DNA from: Bifidobacterium pseudolongum subsp. globosum
Lineage (GTDB): Bacteria; Actinomycetota; Actinomycetes; Actinomycetales; Bifidobacteriaceae
Assembly: GCF_000741295.1 (NCBI RefSeq)
Contig: NZ_JGZG01000001.1
Coordinates: forward strand, 1-64,000
Direction: 5' to 3'
DNA length: 64,000 nt
The translations under genes and the position numbers were made by a program. Shown here in pieces: positions 1-9,017 of this stretch (the stretch's first letter is position 1; each line of letters starts with the position of its first letter). The notes beneath the pieces are model-generated. The model was not told the origin of the DNA. It ran no database searches and saw only the letters and a list, made by a program, of their open reading frames with translations.

Positions 1-271
1 GCTCGTCGATGCTCAGATAGCGCGATGACACAGTGGTTGTGCTGTCTTTCACCCGTCCACCATACCAATCGACCAGAGGCCTTTCGTTGCGTCCGTTCGA
101 ACGGGTTCGCCCGTTGCGCCACACCTTTCCCGTGCGCTTGGAGACGCCGACCGCGTGCGCTGCCTGGGTGAAGTTCAGTCCTTCCTCAAGCAGCTGCACA
201 TACCGGGCGCGCCGGGCCTCCTGCATGTCTCGAAGCTTCCCGTACTGCACGCCCTCGAACTCGTATGCCAT
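1..271 (-). CDS. IS30-family transposase, N-terminal part (runs off the window)
   Basis: Reading the minus strand from the ATG at 269-271 gives an open frame to the window edge, starting MAYEFEGVQYGKLRDMQEAR and followed by a helix-turn-helix-like stretch (LNFTQAAHAVGVSKRTGKVW, about residues 33-52). This fits the N-terminal DNA-binding part of IS30-type transposases found in bifidobacteria. A GGAGG ribosome-binding site lies just upstream of the ATG. The catalytic DDE core would be outside the window, so whether the element is intact is unknown. It lies about 90 bp downstream of the end of the DUF262 gene and reads in the same direction. Family assignment is from recognition of the sequence pattern. 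Confidence 0.7.
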   Translation of the reverse strand, partial: MAYEFEGVQYGKLRDMQEARRARYVQLLEEGLNFTQAAHAVGVSKRTGKVWRNGRTRSNGRNERPLVDWYGGRVKDSTTTVSSRYLSIDE

Positions 272-362
272 CGCTGCAACCTCCGACTCTCGATGGTGTT
301 GCAACGACCACTAGAATTCGCCCCGTGTGCTCGGTGGCCGCCCCCTCACGTTGTGCATGGCG
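272..362. mobile_element. Probable end region of the IS30-type element
   Basis: This short gap separates the transposase start from the end of the DUF262 gene. Insertion-element termini are expected here. A stretch reading TAGTGGTCGTTGCAACACC on the + strand complement is a plausible terminal repeat, but the other end of the element is not in the window, so the boundary and any target duplication cannot be confirmed. Confidence 0.3.
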
Positions 363-2438
363 TCACATCATCGCGCGGTACGCCTTCCAGATGTCGCTCA
401 ATGCACGACCGTCCGACTCACGCTTCCAGACGTTGAGGCTCGCCGTCGATCCGCCGATCTGCCGTGCCGCGGCCGTCGGCGTCGCGTATTCGGTGCCGTC
501 CTCTCCCTGGAACCCAGTTTCAGTGACGGTGATAATCCACGTCTCATGCTTGCGCGGCCGGTTCCACACGAACCGGTCCCCCGGTTTGAGCAGCCCCGCG
601 CGCACCACTTCGGCCACAGCCACACGCTTCGACGTGCGCTTGGACCGGTGCGCGACGCCCGGCGTGTGCGTCGAGGCCGCCGCCTGCTGTTCGGCGATCG
701 CCACATCACCGCGGTCGATGTGCCATGCCTGCGCGATGAGGTCGATGATCTGTCGTTGCCGCAACTCCAGATACTGCGGGGTGATCACCTCCAGATCGCG
801 CAGCACGCGCGTCAACGGGAACCGCCGCGAACTGGCGTCGCGCACCATGAGGTCGCGCCGTGCGCCAAAATCATCCACAGCGTTGAAATACCGCGGCGCC
901 TTCTGCGTGAGTACGAAGTTGCCGATCCGCTGCGCCCAATAGTCGCATGTGCCGGCCGGCCAAGCGGCGAACTGCGAACCGGTGGGCATGCGTTCGGGGA
1001 TGATCGGCACGGCGTTGAGGCTGCGCGGCCGTGTGATGCGCTCGCCGGCGAGCTGTTCGTTCGCACGGATGAGCAACAGCCGCCGCATGCCGGCGTCAAT
1101 CGAAAGCTCACCGCGCAGGTGCAGCATCGCGAGCCGCTGCTCGTCGGCGCTGACGCTGAACCCGGCGATGCGTTGCAGCGGCATCTGTTTCTTCAGGTCG
1201 CGCACAATCGTGGCCGCGCGCGTGCGCCGTTCGAGTTCCGACTTCCCGTTGAGGCAGTCAATGCCGGTCACGCGGTCGAGCATCGTCAGGATCTGCATCA
1301 GGCGCTCGCCATCGTGCAGCGAGGCGCGCTGTGCATTGCGGTCACCATGCGCGAAGACGACCGTGTCCGGGTCGGTCAGACCGTCGAGCGAATGGACGAG
1401 CGCCCACAATGCGACCGGCTTCCAGTCGCTGTACGGGTAGTCGCCGAGCGCACAGAGCAGGTCGACGATCGGGCGCGGCAGCAGGCTTTCGCTCGGCCGG
1501 TGCAGAATCTCGTCGCAGATTGCATACGGCCGCAGCACGTCGTCGATGAATTCGATGCATTGCCCTTTGCGGATGTACCCGTCGAGTACGTGGCCGGTGA
1601 AATCGGCGATCAGTGACTCGCAGATCGGCGTGCGCGTGAAGATGAGGTCGAGGTCGGCGAAGAACCGTTCGATGCGCGCGTTCTCGTCGCCCATCGGTTC
1701 CATGATGTCGTCCCAATAGCGCGCGTAGACGGTGCGTGCAGCGCTCGAGATACCGGAGACGACCTTCGCCTTGAACACGTCGGACGGCGTGAGCGGCATG
1801 CCTCGCATGTTCATGACGTCGAAGATGCGGTACGCTCCCGATATGTCGTCGGTCGTGACGATGACGAACATGACATCGTTGACGAGGTAGGCAGCGAACT
1901 GCCGGCGTTCGTCGTCGGTCATCGACGCGAGCATGTCGTACGCGCATTTCGTATTCATCTGGATGTTGCGCTGCGCCTGCGTCGCGATGTCCGTGTCGCG
2001 CAGGTCGAACAGCGCCTCGAGGTCGCCGTGCTGCACGTATTCGCGGAAGAACTCCTCGTCCTGCTCGCGCAGCCTGAGGCGCGGCTCGGTCTCGATGCCG
2101 CGCAGTTTGTCGCCCGCTTCGGTGAGCAGGCCGGCGAGGCTCGCGTGCAGTTGCGGGTCCTCTTCGAGCGTGAGCAGCACCGCGAAGATGATGGACAGCG
2201 ACACCAGACGCTGCTGCCCGTCGATCACCTGGTGCATGCCGTGCTCGTCGCGCACGAGGATGAGGGAGCCCAGGAAATACGGCCCGTCGTGCACGGCGCA
2301 CGCGTCCATGACGTCTTCGATGAGTTGCTTCATCTGCACGTTGTGCCAGCTGTACGAACGCTGGAACGCCGGAATCGCGAACCGGTAGTCGGCGGTGAAC
2401 ACTTTGGACAGCGGTTTTTCGCTTGCGCTAATCGACAT
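363..2438 (-). CDS. DUF262/DUF1524 (GmrSD-like) protein with C-terminal RAMA-type domain
   Basis: 691 residues from ATG 2438, chosen because a strong AGGGGG site precedes it. The N-terminal DUF262 (ParB-like nuclease fold) is shown by IPAFQRSYSW (about 22-31), YFLGSLIL and the VIDGQQRL motif (about 71-78). The middle/C-terminal region around YWAQRIGNFVLT matches DUF1524, but the usual HIxPQ histidine motif is replaced by VPIIPERM. The last ~90 residues (LLKPGDRF..., YATPTAAARQIGG, NVWKRESDGRALSDIW) resemble a RAMA domain, predicted in restriction systems to sense modified DNA. Family members act as modification-dependent (type IV) restriction enzymes; that role is inferred here. The start overlaps the end of the upstream nicotinamidase gene by 11 bp, suggesting translational coupling. 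Confidence 0.8.
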   Translation of the reverse strand: MSISASEKPLSKVFTADYRFAIPAFQRSYSWHNVQMKQLIEDVMDACAVHDGPYFLGSLILVRDEHGMHQVIDGQQRLVSLSIIFAVLLTLEEDPQLHASLAGLLTEAGDKLRGIETEPRLRLREQDEEFFREYVQHGDLEALFDLRDTDIATQAQRNIQMNTKCAYDMLASMTDDERRQFAAYLVNDVMFVIVTTDDISGAYRIFDVMNMRGMPLTPSDVFKAKVVSGISSAARTVYARYWDDIMEPMGDENARIERFFADLDLIFTRTPICESLIADFTGHVLDGYIRKGQCIEFIDDVLRPYAICDEILHRPSESLLPRPIVDLLCALGDYPYSDWKPVALWALVHSLDGLTDPDTVVFAHGDRNAQRASLHDGERLMQILTMLDRVTGIDCLNGKSELERRTRAATIVRDLKKQMPLQRIAGFSVSADEQRLAMLHLRGELSIDAGMRRLLLIRANEQLAGERITRPRSLNAVPIIPERMPTGSQFAAWPAGTCDYWAQRIGNFVLTQKAPRYFNAVDDFGARRDLMVRDASSRRFPLTRVLRDLEVITPQYLELRQRQIIDLIAQAWHIDRGDVAIAEQQAAASTHTPGVAHRSKRTSKRVAVAEVVRAGLLKPGDRFVWNRPRKHETWIITVTETGFQGEDGTEYATPTAAARQIGGSTASLNVWKRESDGRALSDIWKAYRAMM

Positions 2439-3069
2439 AATCGTCCCCCTCAATGATTGTGACCCCGGCCCGCCGCATCCGTTCGACAGCCGCCGCACCC
2501 AACTCCTCGCTCACCGGAACGCTCAGGTCGGTGTACACGCGCACATCGTAGCCGCGCGATGCCGCATCGAGCGCGGTGTCGCGCACACAATGCGACAACG
2601 CGATGCCCACGATGTCGACGCGTGTGACGCCTGCTCCGGTGAGCAGCGCGTCGAGCGTGCGGCCCGCGGCGAGCGCCTCGGCCACATCGTCGCGCGTGGG
2701 GATGGCCTTGCCGTTGTCTTCGACGCCTTCGAACCCGGAGTACGCGGCGCTGTACTGCCCCTTCTTGATGTGGTGCGGCACGCCGAGCGACTCGACCGCC
2801 GGGTGCAGGCGCGCATTCGGCGTGCCGGCCGCGCCGTGCACCGGCCATGTGTCGACGAAATCCGGGTGGTCGGACCAATGCTCCCCCGGTTCGACATGCC
2901 AGTCCTGCGTCGTCGCGATGAGCGTATACCGGCTGCGGTTGCGCTCGGCGAACCCATGGATGCGCTCGGCTACCGCGTTGCCGCCCTCAACGGCGAGCTC
3001 GCCGCCCTCCGTGAACGTTGGCTGTACATCGACGATGATCAGTGCTGTGTTGTTCGTGCCCACGTGCAC
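2428..3069 (-). CDS. pncA: Nicotinamidase / isochorismatase-family hydrolase
   Basis: 213 residues. Nicotinamidase converts nicotinamide to nicotinate plus ammonia for NAD salvage. Seen: catalytic Asp in ALIIVDVQ (about 9-16), metal-site region DWHVEPGEHWSDHPDF (about 56-71), the Lys in HIKKGQY, and the catalytic Cys in GIALSHCVRDTALDA. Length is normal for PncA. The start is GTG; a second GTG two codons on lies 8 nt after a TATAGA box, so a leaderless start there is possible. Downstream it overlaps the GmrSD-like gene. It fits with the NrtR/MFS pair at 31.6-33.9 kb, since bifidobacteria generally salvage NAD precursors. An isochorismatase-like hydrolase of other specificity is the alternative. 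Confidence 0.85.
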   Translation of the reverse strand: MHVGTNNTALIIVDVQPTFTEGGELAVEGGNAVAERIHGFAERNRSRYTLIATTQDWHVEPGEHWSDHPDFVDTWPVHGAAGTPNARLHPAVESLGVPHHIKKGQYSAAYSGFEGVEDNGKAIPTRDDVAEALAAGRTLDALLTGAGVTRVDIVGIALSHCVRDTALDAASRGYDVRVYTDLSVPVSEELGAAAVERMRRAGVTIIEGDDYVD

Positions 3070-3317
3070 ATTCTATAGCACGCGGCACAGGGCATGCCGC
3101 GTGCGTGCCAAACTCGTGCTACATGCCCTTCCATGCGTGGTATTCCGAGGCTTTCGCTTATCAGACATGGTGCTGGCATGTGCAGTTGGCGCAGGATCCC
3201 AGCAGCGTTGCGCTCCGCGGCGAGAGAACAGGACGCGCGACGCGCGGCCCCATAATGGCCTCAGTGCTTGCCAACGATGGCATCACCTGAGGAAAGAGCA
3301 ACTAAGGAGCGTGGACC
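3070..3317. other. Divergent intergenic region
   Basis: About 250 bp between divergent genes. It holds the presumed pncA promoter (TATAGA on the minus strand next to the start) and an inverted repeat GCACGCGGCA...TGCCGCGTGC at about 3079-3105. An AAGGAGCG site lies just before the ATG at 3318. No other gene seen. Confidence 0.5.
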
Positions 3318-3578
3318 ATGACCTGACTATATGCGAGCCTGTTCACCATCATCATCGTCGCCATCAGCATCTGGGTGCTGTATTACGTGATCCGTGCCGC
3401 CGTGCGCGCGGGCATTATCGACGCCGAGCGTGAGATGGGCAAGATCAAGATGCCCGTCACGAAGGATGACAAGCTGCAGGAACAGCGCGAGGCGCTTCAG
3501 GAGGAACGCGTGCGTGCGATTGTGGCCGACGAGCAGCGCAAGCAGGCGGCGAAGGCCGCCAAGGAGCAGGGCAAGTAG
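3318..3578 (+). pseudogene. Small membrane protein gene with in-frame TGA at codon 3
   Basis: A good ribosome-binding site (AAGGAGCGTGGACC) precedes ATG 3318, but the frame reads ATG ACC TGA CTA TAT GCG. After the TGA it stays open to 3578 and encodes LYASLFTIIIVAISIWVLYY, a convincing N-terminal membrane helix, then a charged tail rich in Lys, Glu and Gln (EREMGKIKMPV..., KAAKEQGK). The whole would be about 86 residues. Either one substitution (most simply TGG to TGA) has inactivated the gene, or translation starts at GTG 3375, which would remove most of the helix. The function of the family is not known to me. A strong terminator follows. Confidence 0.6.
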
Positions 3579-3601
3579 GCTCAGGGCTCACCACATATAC
3601 C

Positions 3602-3647
3602 AAGGGGGAGGGCCCATCCACAGTCGTGTGGATGGGCCCTCCCCCTT
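3602..3647. terminator. Bidirectional terminator between the small membrane gene and acn
   Basis: Perfect 21-bp inverted repeat (arms 3602-3622 and 3627-3647) with a 4-nt GTCG loop, flanked by an A pair and a T pair. It sits between two convergent genes and can serve both. Confidence 0.9.
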
Positions 3648-3667
3648 GCGCTCTGGCGTGCTTAGCG

Positions 3668-6370
3668 TCACTCGCTCATCAGATTGCGCAGCACGTACTG
3701 CAGGATGCCGCCATTGCGGTAATAGTCGGCTTCGCCAGGCGTGTCGATGCGCACCACGGCTTCGAACTCGGTCTTCGAGCCGTCCTTGTGCGTCGCCTCG
3801 ACGTGCACGGTCTTCGGCGTCACGCCCTGATTGAGCGCGTCGATCCCGGTGATCGAGTAGACCTCGGTGCCGTTCAGGCCGAGCGATTCCGCCGATTCGC
3901 CTTCGGGGAACTGCAGCGGCAGCACGCCCATGCCGATGAGGTTGGAACGGTGGATGCGCTCGAAGCTTTCGACGATGACGGCCTTGACACCGAGCATCGC
4001 GGTGCCCTTCGCCGCCCAGTCGCGCGAGGAGCCGGTGCCGTATTCCTTGCCGCCGATGACGACGAGCGGCGTGCCGTTCGCGATGTAGTCGCGTGAGGCC
4101 TCGTAGATCGTCGTCGGCTTCATCGCCAGGAAGTCGTAGGTGTAGCCACCCGGCTTGATCTCCTCGCCCACCGACGCGAGCAGCATATTGCGCAGGCGGA
4201 TGTTGCCGAACGTGCCGCGTACCATGACTTCGTGGTTGCCACGGCGCGAACCGTACGAATTGAAGTTCTTCGGCTGCACGCCATGCTCCACAAGGTATTC
4301 GCCCGCGGGGCTCGTCGCCTTGAACGCGCCGGCCGGCGAGATGTGGTCGGTCGTGACCGAGTCGCCGAGGAACGCGAGCACGCGTGCGTCGCGGATGTCC
4401 TCGACCGGGGCCGGCTCGGCGCCCATGCCGTCGAAGAACGTCTGCTTGCGCACATACGTCGACTCCGGATCCCATGCGAACAGTTCGCCTTCGGGCACGT
4501 CAAGGCCCTTCCAGCGCGCGTCGCCTTCGAACACCGAAGCGTAGTCGTTGAGGAACATCTCACGGCTCACATTGCTGCTCACCACCTGCTCGACCTCGTC
4601 GTTCGTGGGCCAGATGTCCTTGAGGTACACCGGCTTGCCTTCCGGGTCGGTGCCAAGCGGCTCCGTCTCGAAGTCGAAGTCCATCGTGCCGGCGAGCGCA
4701 TAGGCGATGACGAGCGGCGGCGAGGCGAGGTAGTTCATCTTGACGTCCGGGCTGATGCGGCCTTCGAAGTTGCGGTTGCCCGACAGCACGGCGGTCACCG
4801 TGAGGTCGTTCGCGTTGATCGCTTCGGAGATCTCCGGCAGCAGTGGGCCGGAATTGCCGATGCATGTGGCGCAGCCGAAGCCGACGAGCTGGTAGCCGAG
4901 GCGGTCGAGGTCCTCCTGCAGGCCAGCCTGCTTCAAGTAGTCGGCCACGACCTGCGAGCCCGGGGCGAGCGAGGTCTTGACCCATGGCTTGGGCTTGAGG
5001 CCCCTCGCCACGGCGTTGCGCGCGATGAGGCCGGCGGCGATCATGACCGAGGGGTTCGAGGTGTTGGTGCACGAGGTGATCGAGGCGATTGCCACGTCGC
5101 CGTTCTGGATGTCGAAGTCGCCGCGGAAATCGGTCGAGACGTGCACGGGGTTGCCGTTCGTCTTCTCGGTCACATAGCCAGGCAGTGTCTCTTCGAACGT
5201 CGTCTTCGCACGGTTGAGCTCGATGCGGTCCTGCGGGCGCTTCGGGCCGGCAATCGACGGCACGACCGTCGACAGGTCGAGCTCGAGGTATTCGGAGTAC
5301 TGCGGCTCCACATACTGCGGGTCGTTGACGTCGTGCCACAGCTTGTTCGCCTTCGCATACGCCTCGACGAGCGCCACCTGCTCGTCGGAACGGCCGGTCA
5401 GGCGCAGGTAGTCGAGCGTGACGTTATCGATCGGGAAGATGCCGCACGTCGAGCCGAACTCCGGGCTCATGTTGCCGATCGTCGCGCGGTTGGCGAGCGG
5501 GACGGACGCGATGCCTTCGCCGTAGAACTCGACGAACTTGCCGACGACGCCGTGCTGGCGCAGCATGTCGGTGATGGTGAGCACCACGTCGGTCGCTGTG
5601 ACGCCTTCGGGGATCGCCCCCTTGAGCTTGAAGCCGACGACGCGCGGCACGAGCATCGAGATCGGCTGGCCGAGCATGGCGGCCTCGGCTTCGATGCCGC
5701 CGACGCCCCAGCCGAGCACACCGAGGCCGTTGACGGTCGTGGTGTGCGAGTCGGTGCCGACGCACGAATCGAGGTACGCGAGCGTCCTACCGTCGGCGGC
5801 GGCCTTGCGCATGACGACCTGGGCGAGGTATTCGATGTTGACCTGGTGGATGATGCCTGTCCCCGGCGGCACCACGCGGAAGTTCTCGAAGGCCTGCTGG
5901 CCCCAGCGCAGGAACTGGTAGCGTTCGCCGTTGCGTTCGTATTCGATGTCCATGTTGATCTGCACGGCGTCATCCACACCGTAGGCGTCGATCTGCACGG
6001 AATGGTCGATGATCATGTCGGACTGCACCTGCGGGTTGATCACCTCGGGGTTGCCTCCGAGCTCCTTGACGGCGTCGCGCATCGTGGCCAGGTCGACGAC
6101 GCACGGCACGCCGGTGAAGTCCTGCATGACGACGCGCGACGGCGTGAACTGGATCTCATGGCTTGGATCGGCTGCAGGGTCCCAATCGAGCAGCGCCTTC
6201 ACGTGCTCGTCGGTGATGTTGGCGCCGTCCTCGTTGCGCACAAGGTTCTCGACGAGCACCTTGAGCGAATAAGGAAGGTGGTCAATGCCCTCAAGGTCGG
6301 CGATGCGGTAGTAGTCGTACGACTGCTCCCCGACGTTGAGGACGTCCAGCTGGTCGTCGCGCATGGACAT
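3668..6370 (-). CDS. acn: Aconitate hydratase
   Basis: 900 residues from ATG 6370 (GGAGGAAACCC site); an upstream GTG at 6412 lacks such a site. AcnA/IRP-type [4Fe-4S] aconitase converting citrate to isocitrate in the cytosol. Seen: [19 protein letters not shown] (about 207-225), [12 protein letters not shown] and [14 protein letters not shown] with the three cluster cysteines, and the C-terminal swivel domain with [11 protein letters not shown] and [18 protein letters not shown]. Length is normal. Bifidobacteria have a partial TCA cycle, where aconitase supplies 2-oxoglutarate for glutamate. The P-type ATPase lies 61 bp upstream on the same strand. An acn gene near a TRAM-type methyltransferase and DUF3710/DUF3159 genes recurs in actinobacteria (recalled, not checked). 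Confidence 0.97.
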   Translation of the reverse strand: MSMRDDQLDVLNVGEQSYDYYRIADLEGIDHLPYSLKVLVENLVRNEDGANITDEHVKALLDWDPAADPSHEIQFTPSRVVMQDFTGVPCVVDLATMRDAVKELGGNPEVINPQVQSDMIIDHSVQIDAYGVDDAVQINMDIEYERNGERYQFLRWGQQAFENFRVVPPGTGIIHQVNIEYLAQVVMRKAAADGRTLAYLDSCVGTDSHTTTVNGLGVLGWGVGGIEAEAAMLGQPISMLVPRVVGFKLKGAIPEGVTATDVVLTITDMLRQHGVVGKFVEFYGEGIASVPLANRATIGNMSPEFGSTCGIFPIDNVTLDYLRLTGRSDEQVALVEAYAKANKLWHDVNDPQYVEPQYSEYLELDLSTVVPSIAGPKRPQDRIELNRAKTTFEETLPGYVTEKTNGNPVHVSTDFRGDFDIQNGDVAIASITSCTNTSNPSVMIAAGLIARNAVARGLKPKPWVKTSLAPGSQVVADYLKQAGLQEDLDRLGYQLVGFGCATCIGNSGPLLPEISEAINANDLTVTAVLSGNRNFEGRISPDVKMNYLASPPLVIAYALAGTMDFDFETEPLGTDPEGKPVYLKDIWPTNDEVEQVVSSNVSREMFLNDYASVFEGDARWKGLDVPEGELFAWDPESTYVRKQTFFDGMGAEPAPVEDIRDARVLAFLGDSVTTDHISPAGAFKATSPAGEYLVEHGVQPKNFNSYGSRRGNHEVMVRGTFGNIRLRNMLLASVGEEIKPGGYTYDFLAMKPTTIYEASRDYIANGTPLVVIGGKEYGTGSSRDWAAKGTAMLGVKAVIVESFERIHRSNLIGMGVLPLQFPEGESAESLGLNGTEVYSITGIDALNQGVTPKTVHVEATHKDGSKTEFEAVVRIDTPGEADYYRNGGILQYVLRNLMSE

Positions 6371-6431
6371 GGGTTTCCTCCGAACGTGTTGTGGAACTGG
6401 TGATTGGCTCACACGATACCGTGTGCATGTT

Positions 6432-8954
6432 TCAGCGCTTCGATATGCGCTTGTATTGTGAGATGACCGAACGCATGGTCACGGGCAGGAACTTGGGGAA
6501 CAGCCACACACTGAGCGCGAAGAGCAGCGTGGCGATCACGATCTGCACACCAAGCGCGAGCAGGCCCTTGCCGCCCGGCAGCTGGAATGCGAAGAAATGC
6601 GCAACGAACGGGATGCACATGCCGATTACACCCGCCGCCGCGAACGCCGCGACGAGCCAGCCGCGCCACGAGTTGAGTGGCGTCGCCACGCGCGCGAGCA
6701 CGTAGATGCCCATCACGAAGAGCACCGTGGCGCACATCGACCGCCACAACAGCTGGTACTGCGCCGAGCCGTCGACGTTCCACCCCATGAGTTTCGGAAC
6801 GAACCATGCGGACAACAGCACCGAGAGCGCCGTCGCGATGCCGCACGGCACCGAGAACGCGAAGACGCGGCGCAGGAATCCGGGAATGTAGCGGCGCGTG
6901 TTCGGCGCGAGCGCGAGCAGGAACGCCGGGGCGCCGATCGTCAACGCGCCGATGTAGCTGATGTGGCGCGGCAGATACGGGAACGGGATCATGCTGAGCA
7001 CGACACCGAACGAGATCAGCGCCGAATAGACGGTCTTCGTCAGGAACAGGCTCGCGACGCGCTCCATGTTCGCCATGACCTGGCGCCCGCGCGCCACGAC
7101 GTCGGGCAGATGCGAGAATTTCGAGTCGACGAGCACGACTTCGGCCACGGCTTTCGTCGCCGGCGCCGCGTTGCCCATCGCGATGCCCAGATCGGCCTCC
7201 TTGATCGCGAGCGCATCATTGACGCCGTCGCCGGTCATCGCCACCACATGCTTCTGCGTGTGCAGCGCCTGTACAATCGCTTTCTTCTGTTCGGGCAGCA
7301 CGCGACCGAGCACGTCGACGTTCTCGAGCACGCGCGCCAGCTCATCGACGTCCTGCGGCAGTTCGCGCGCATCCATGGCCACCGGCTTGCGGTCGCCGGT
7401 GAGCTTGACCTTACCGGCGATCGCACCGACCGTCACCGGGTTGTCGCCGGAGATGACGCGGCAGCGCACGCCCTGTTCACGGAACCACGCGAGCGTCGGC
7501 TCCGCGTCGTCACGGATATGCTCGGAGCACAGCACGATCGCCACGGGCTGCGCGCCCGCCTCGAGCTTCGGGTCGGTCTCGAAATCGGCGGGGACTTCGC
7601 CGGCGGCGTGCGCGATGAGCAGCACGCGCATGCCGTTGTTCGCGTAGTCGTTGACTTGCTTGAGCACGTCCGGGTACTGGTTCGCGAATCCGGCGAGCAG
7701 CACTTCCGGCGCACCCATGTACCACACGCCGCCCTGGCCCGCTTCGGGCTCATCGTGGAACGCGACCGCGCTCCATTTGCGCGCGCTCGAGAACGGCACG
7801 CGTTCGAGCTGCGCGCTGCCGGTGCATCCCTGCTTGCCGAGCCCCGCGAGCACGGCACGGCCGGTGCCGTTCGGGCTTTCCTCGTTCGCCAGGTCGTAGA
7901 GCGCCTGCATCGCCTGCTGCTTGCTGGCGCAGGCAGGCAGTGCGATGAAATCGTCGTAGACGATGCCGCCGTCGGTGATCGTGCCGGTCTTGTCGAGGTT
8001 GAGGCAGTCGACGCGCGCGAGCGTCTCCACCGAGTCGAGGTCCTGCACAAGCGTGTTCTTGCGCGCGAGCCTGATCGCCGCGAGCGCGAAGTTGAGCGAG
8101 GTGAGCAGCACGAGGCCTTCCGGCACCATGCCCACCACGCCGGCGACCGATGAGACGACCGCCTGCCGCCATGCGCCGCTCGCGATGGCCGCGGACCAGC
8201 CGCCGACGGTCTTCATCTGTGTGAGGATGAGCAGGATGCACAGCGGCACCACGAGGAACGTCATGAACTTGAGGATTGTGTTGATGCCCTTGTTGAGGTC
8301 GGAGACGTTCTTCTTGTATACCTTCGCCTGCGCGGTGAGTGTGGCGGCGTAGCTGTGCGCGCCGACCGCGGTCACGTGCACGAGCGCCATGCCGGACACT
8401 GCGGTCGAGCCGGAGTAGACAGTGTCGCCTTCGTTCTTGCGCACAGTGCGCGATTCGCCGGTGATCATCGACTCGTCAAGTTCAAGCCCCCATGTCTGCA
8501 CGATCGTGGCGTCCGCGGGCACCTGCTCCCCCGAGCGCAGCCACATGAGGTCCCCGAGCACGATATCATTGTGCGAGACGTCCACATCCTTGCCGTCACG
8601 GCGCACCAGATAATCCGAGGCGACGAGGATCGACAGTTTGTCGAGCGTATGCTTCGCGCGCAGCTCGGTGACGATGCCGATGCCCGTGTTGATGATGATG
8701 ACGAGCCCGAAGACGGCGTCTTTCCATGACCCGGCGATGAGCACCATGACCATCGCCGTGAGGATGATGCCGTTGAACAGGGTGAACACATTCGCTCGCA
8801 CGATGTCGACGAGCGAACGCGACGTCGACGATGTGACGGCGTTCGTCTGTCCGCGTTCGATGCGGTCCTCGACTTGCGCTTGCGTCAGTCCGCGTTCAGA
8901 CACATCCGGCATCTTCGGGTGCGCGGCCGTTGCCGCATTCGTCGTTTCGCTCAT
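6432..8954 (-). CDS. Cation-transporting P-type ATPase (CtpE-like)
   Basis: 840 residues. ATP-driven cation pump of the inner membrane. Seen: actuator motif MITGES (about 161-166), phosphorylation motif [10 protein letters not shown] (Asp near 320), nucleotide-domain motifs, and the hinge [20 protein letters not shown]. Membrane segments lie at about 45-85, 230-290 and five or six helices after residue 650. The membrane-4 motif is VPEGL, as in CtpE/calcium-type pumps rather than CPx heavy-metal pumps; no N-terminal metal-binding domain is present. Substrate is uncertain, calcium being most likely by resemblance. There is no ribosome-binding site; a TAGACT box 7 nt before ATG suggests a leaderless message. 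Confidence 0.9.
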   Translation of the reverse strand: MSETTNAATAAHPKMPDVSERGLTQAQVEDRIERGQTNAVTSSTSRSLVDIVRANVFTLFNGIILTAMVMVLIAGSWKDAVFGLVIIINTGIGIVTELRAKHTLDKLSILVASDYLVRRDGKDVDVSHNDIVLGDLMWLRSGEQVPADATIVQTWGLELDESMITGESRTVRKNEGDTVYSGSTAVSGMALVHVTAVGAHSYAATLTAQAKVYKKNVSDLNKGINTILKFMTFLVVPLCILLILTQMKTVGGWSAAIASGAWRQAVVSSVAGVVGMVPEGLVLLTSLNFALAAIRLARKNTLVQDLDSVETLARVDCLNLDKTGTITDGGIVYDDFIALPACASKQQAMQALYDLANEESPNGTGRAVLAGLGKQGCTGSAQLERVPFSSARKWSAVAFHDEPEAGQGGVWYMGAPEVLLAGFANQYPDVLKQVNDYANNGMRVLLIAHAAGEVPADFETDPKLEAGAQPVAIVLCSEHIRDDAEPTLAWFREQGVRCRVISGDNPVTVGAIAGKVKLTGDRKPVAMDARELPQDVDELARVLENVDVLGRVLPEQKKAIVQALHTQKHVVAMTGDGVNDALAIKEADLGIAMGNAAPATKAVAEVVLVDSKFSHLPDVVARGRQVMANMERVASLFLTKTVYSALISFGVVLSMIPFPYLPRHISYIGALTIGAPAFLLALAPNTRRYIPGFLRRVFAFSVPCGIATALSVLLSAWFVPKLMGWNVDGSAQYQLLWRSMCATVLFVMGIYVLARVATPLNSWRGWLVAAFAAAGVIGMCIPFVAHFFAFQLPGGKGLLALGVQIVIATLLFALSVWLFPKFLPVTMRSVISQYKRISKR

Positions 8955-9017
8955 GCGCGCCAGTCTACTCGACCGTGTGCACCCGCCGTTGTATGCTCCG
9001 CCAGCCAGTGGCTGCGC

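Noticed and set aside
1342-2301. Alternative minus-strand frame within the DUF262 gene
   Set aside because: Composition is almost only Arg, Ala, His and Pro; the overlapping frame has clear DUF262 motifs.
363-3069. A new two-gene NAD-depleting defence system (pncA plus DUF262)
   Set aside because: The nicotinamidase has normal housekeeping motifs, and no NADase, Sir2 or TIR domain is present; only the overlap is unusual.
4232-6403. A 723-codon open frame opposite acn
   Set aside because: It is the shadow frame of a GC-rich aconitase gene: no family resemblance, biased composition, no ribosome-binding site.
6597-8153. A 518-codon open frame opposite the P-type ATPase
   Set aside because: Arg/His-rich translation typical of antisense shadows; the minus-strand ATPase explains the region fully.
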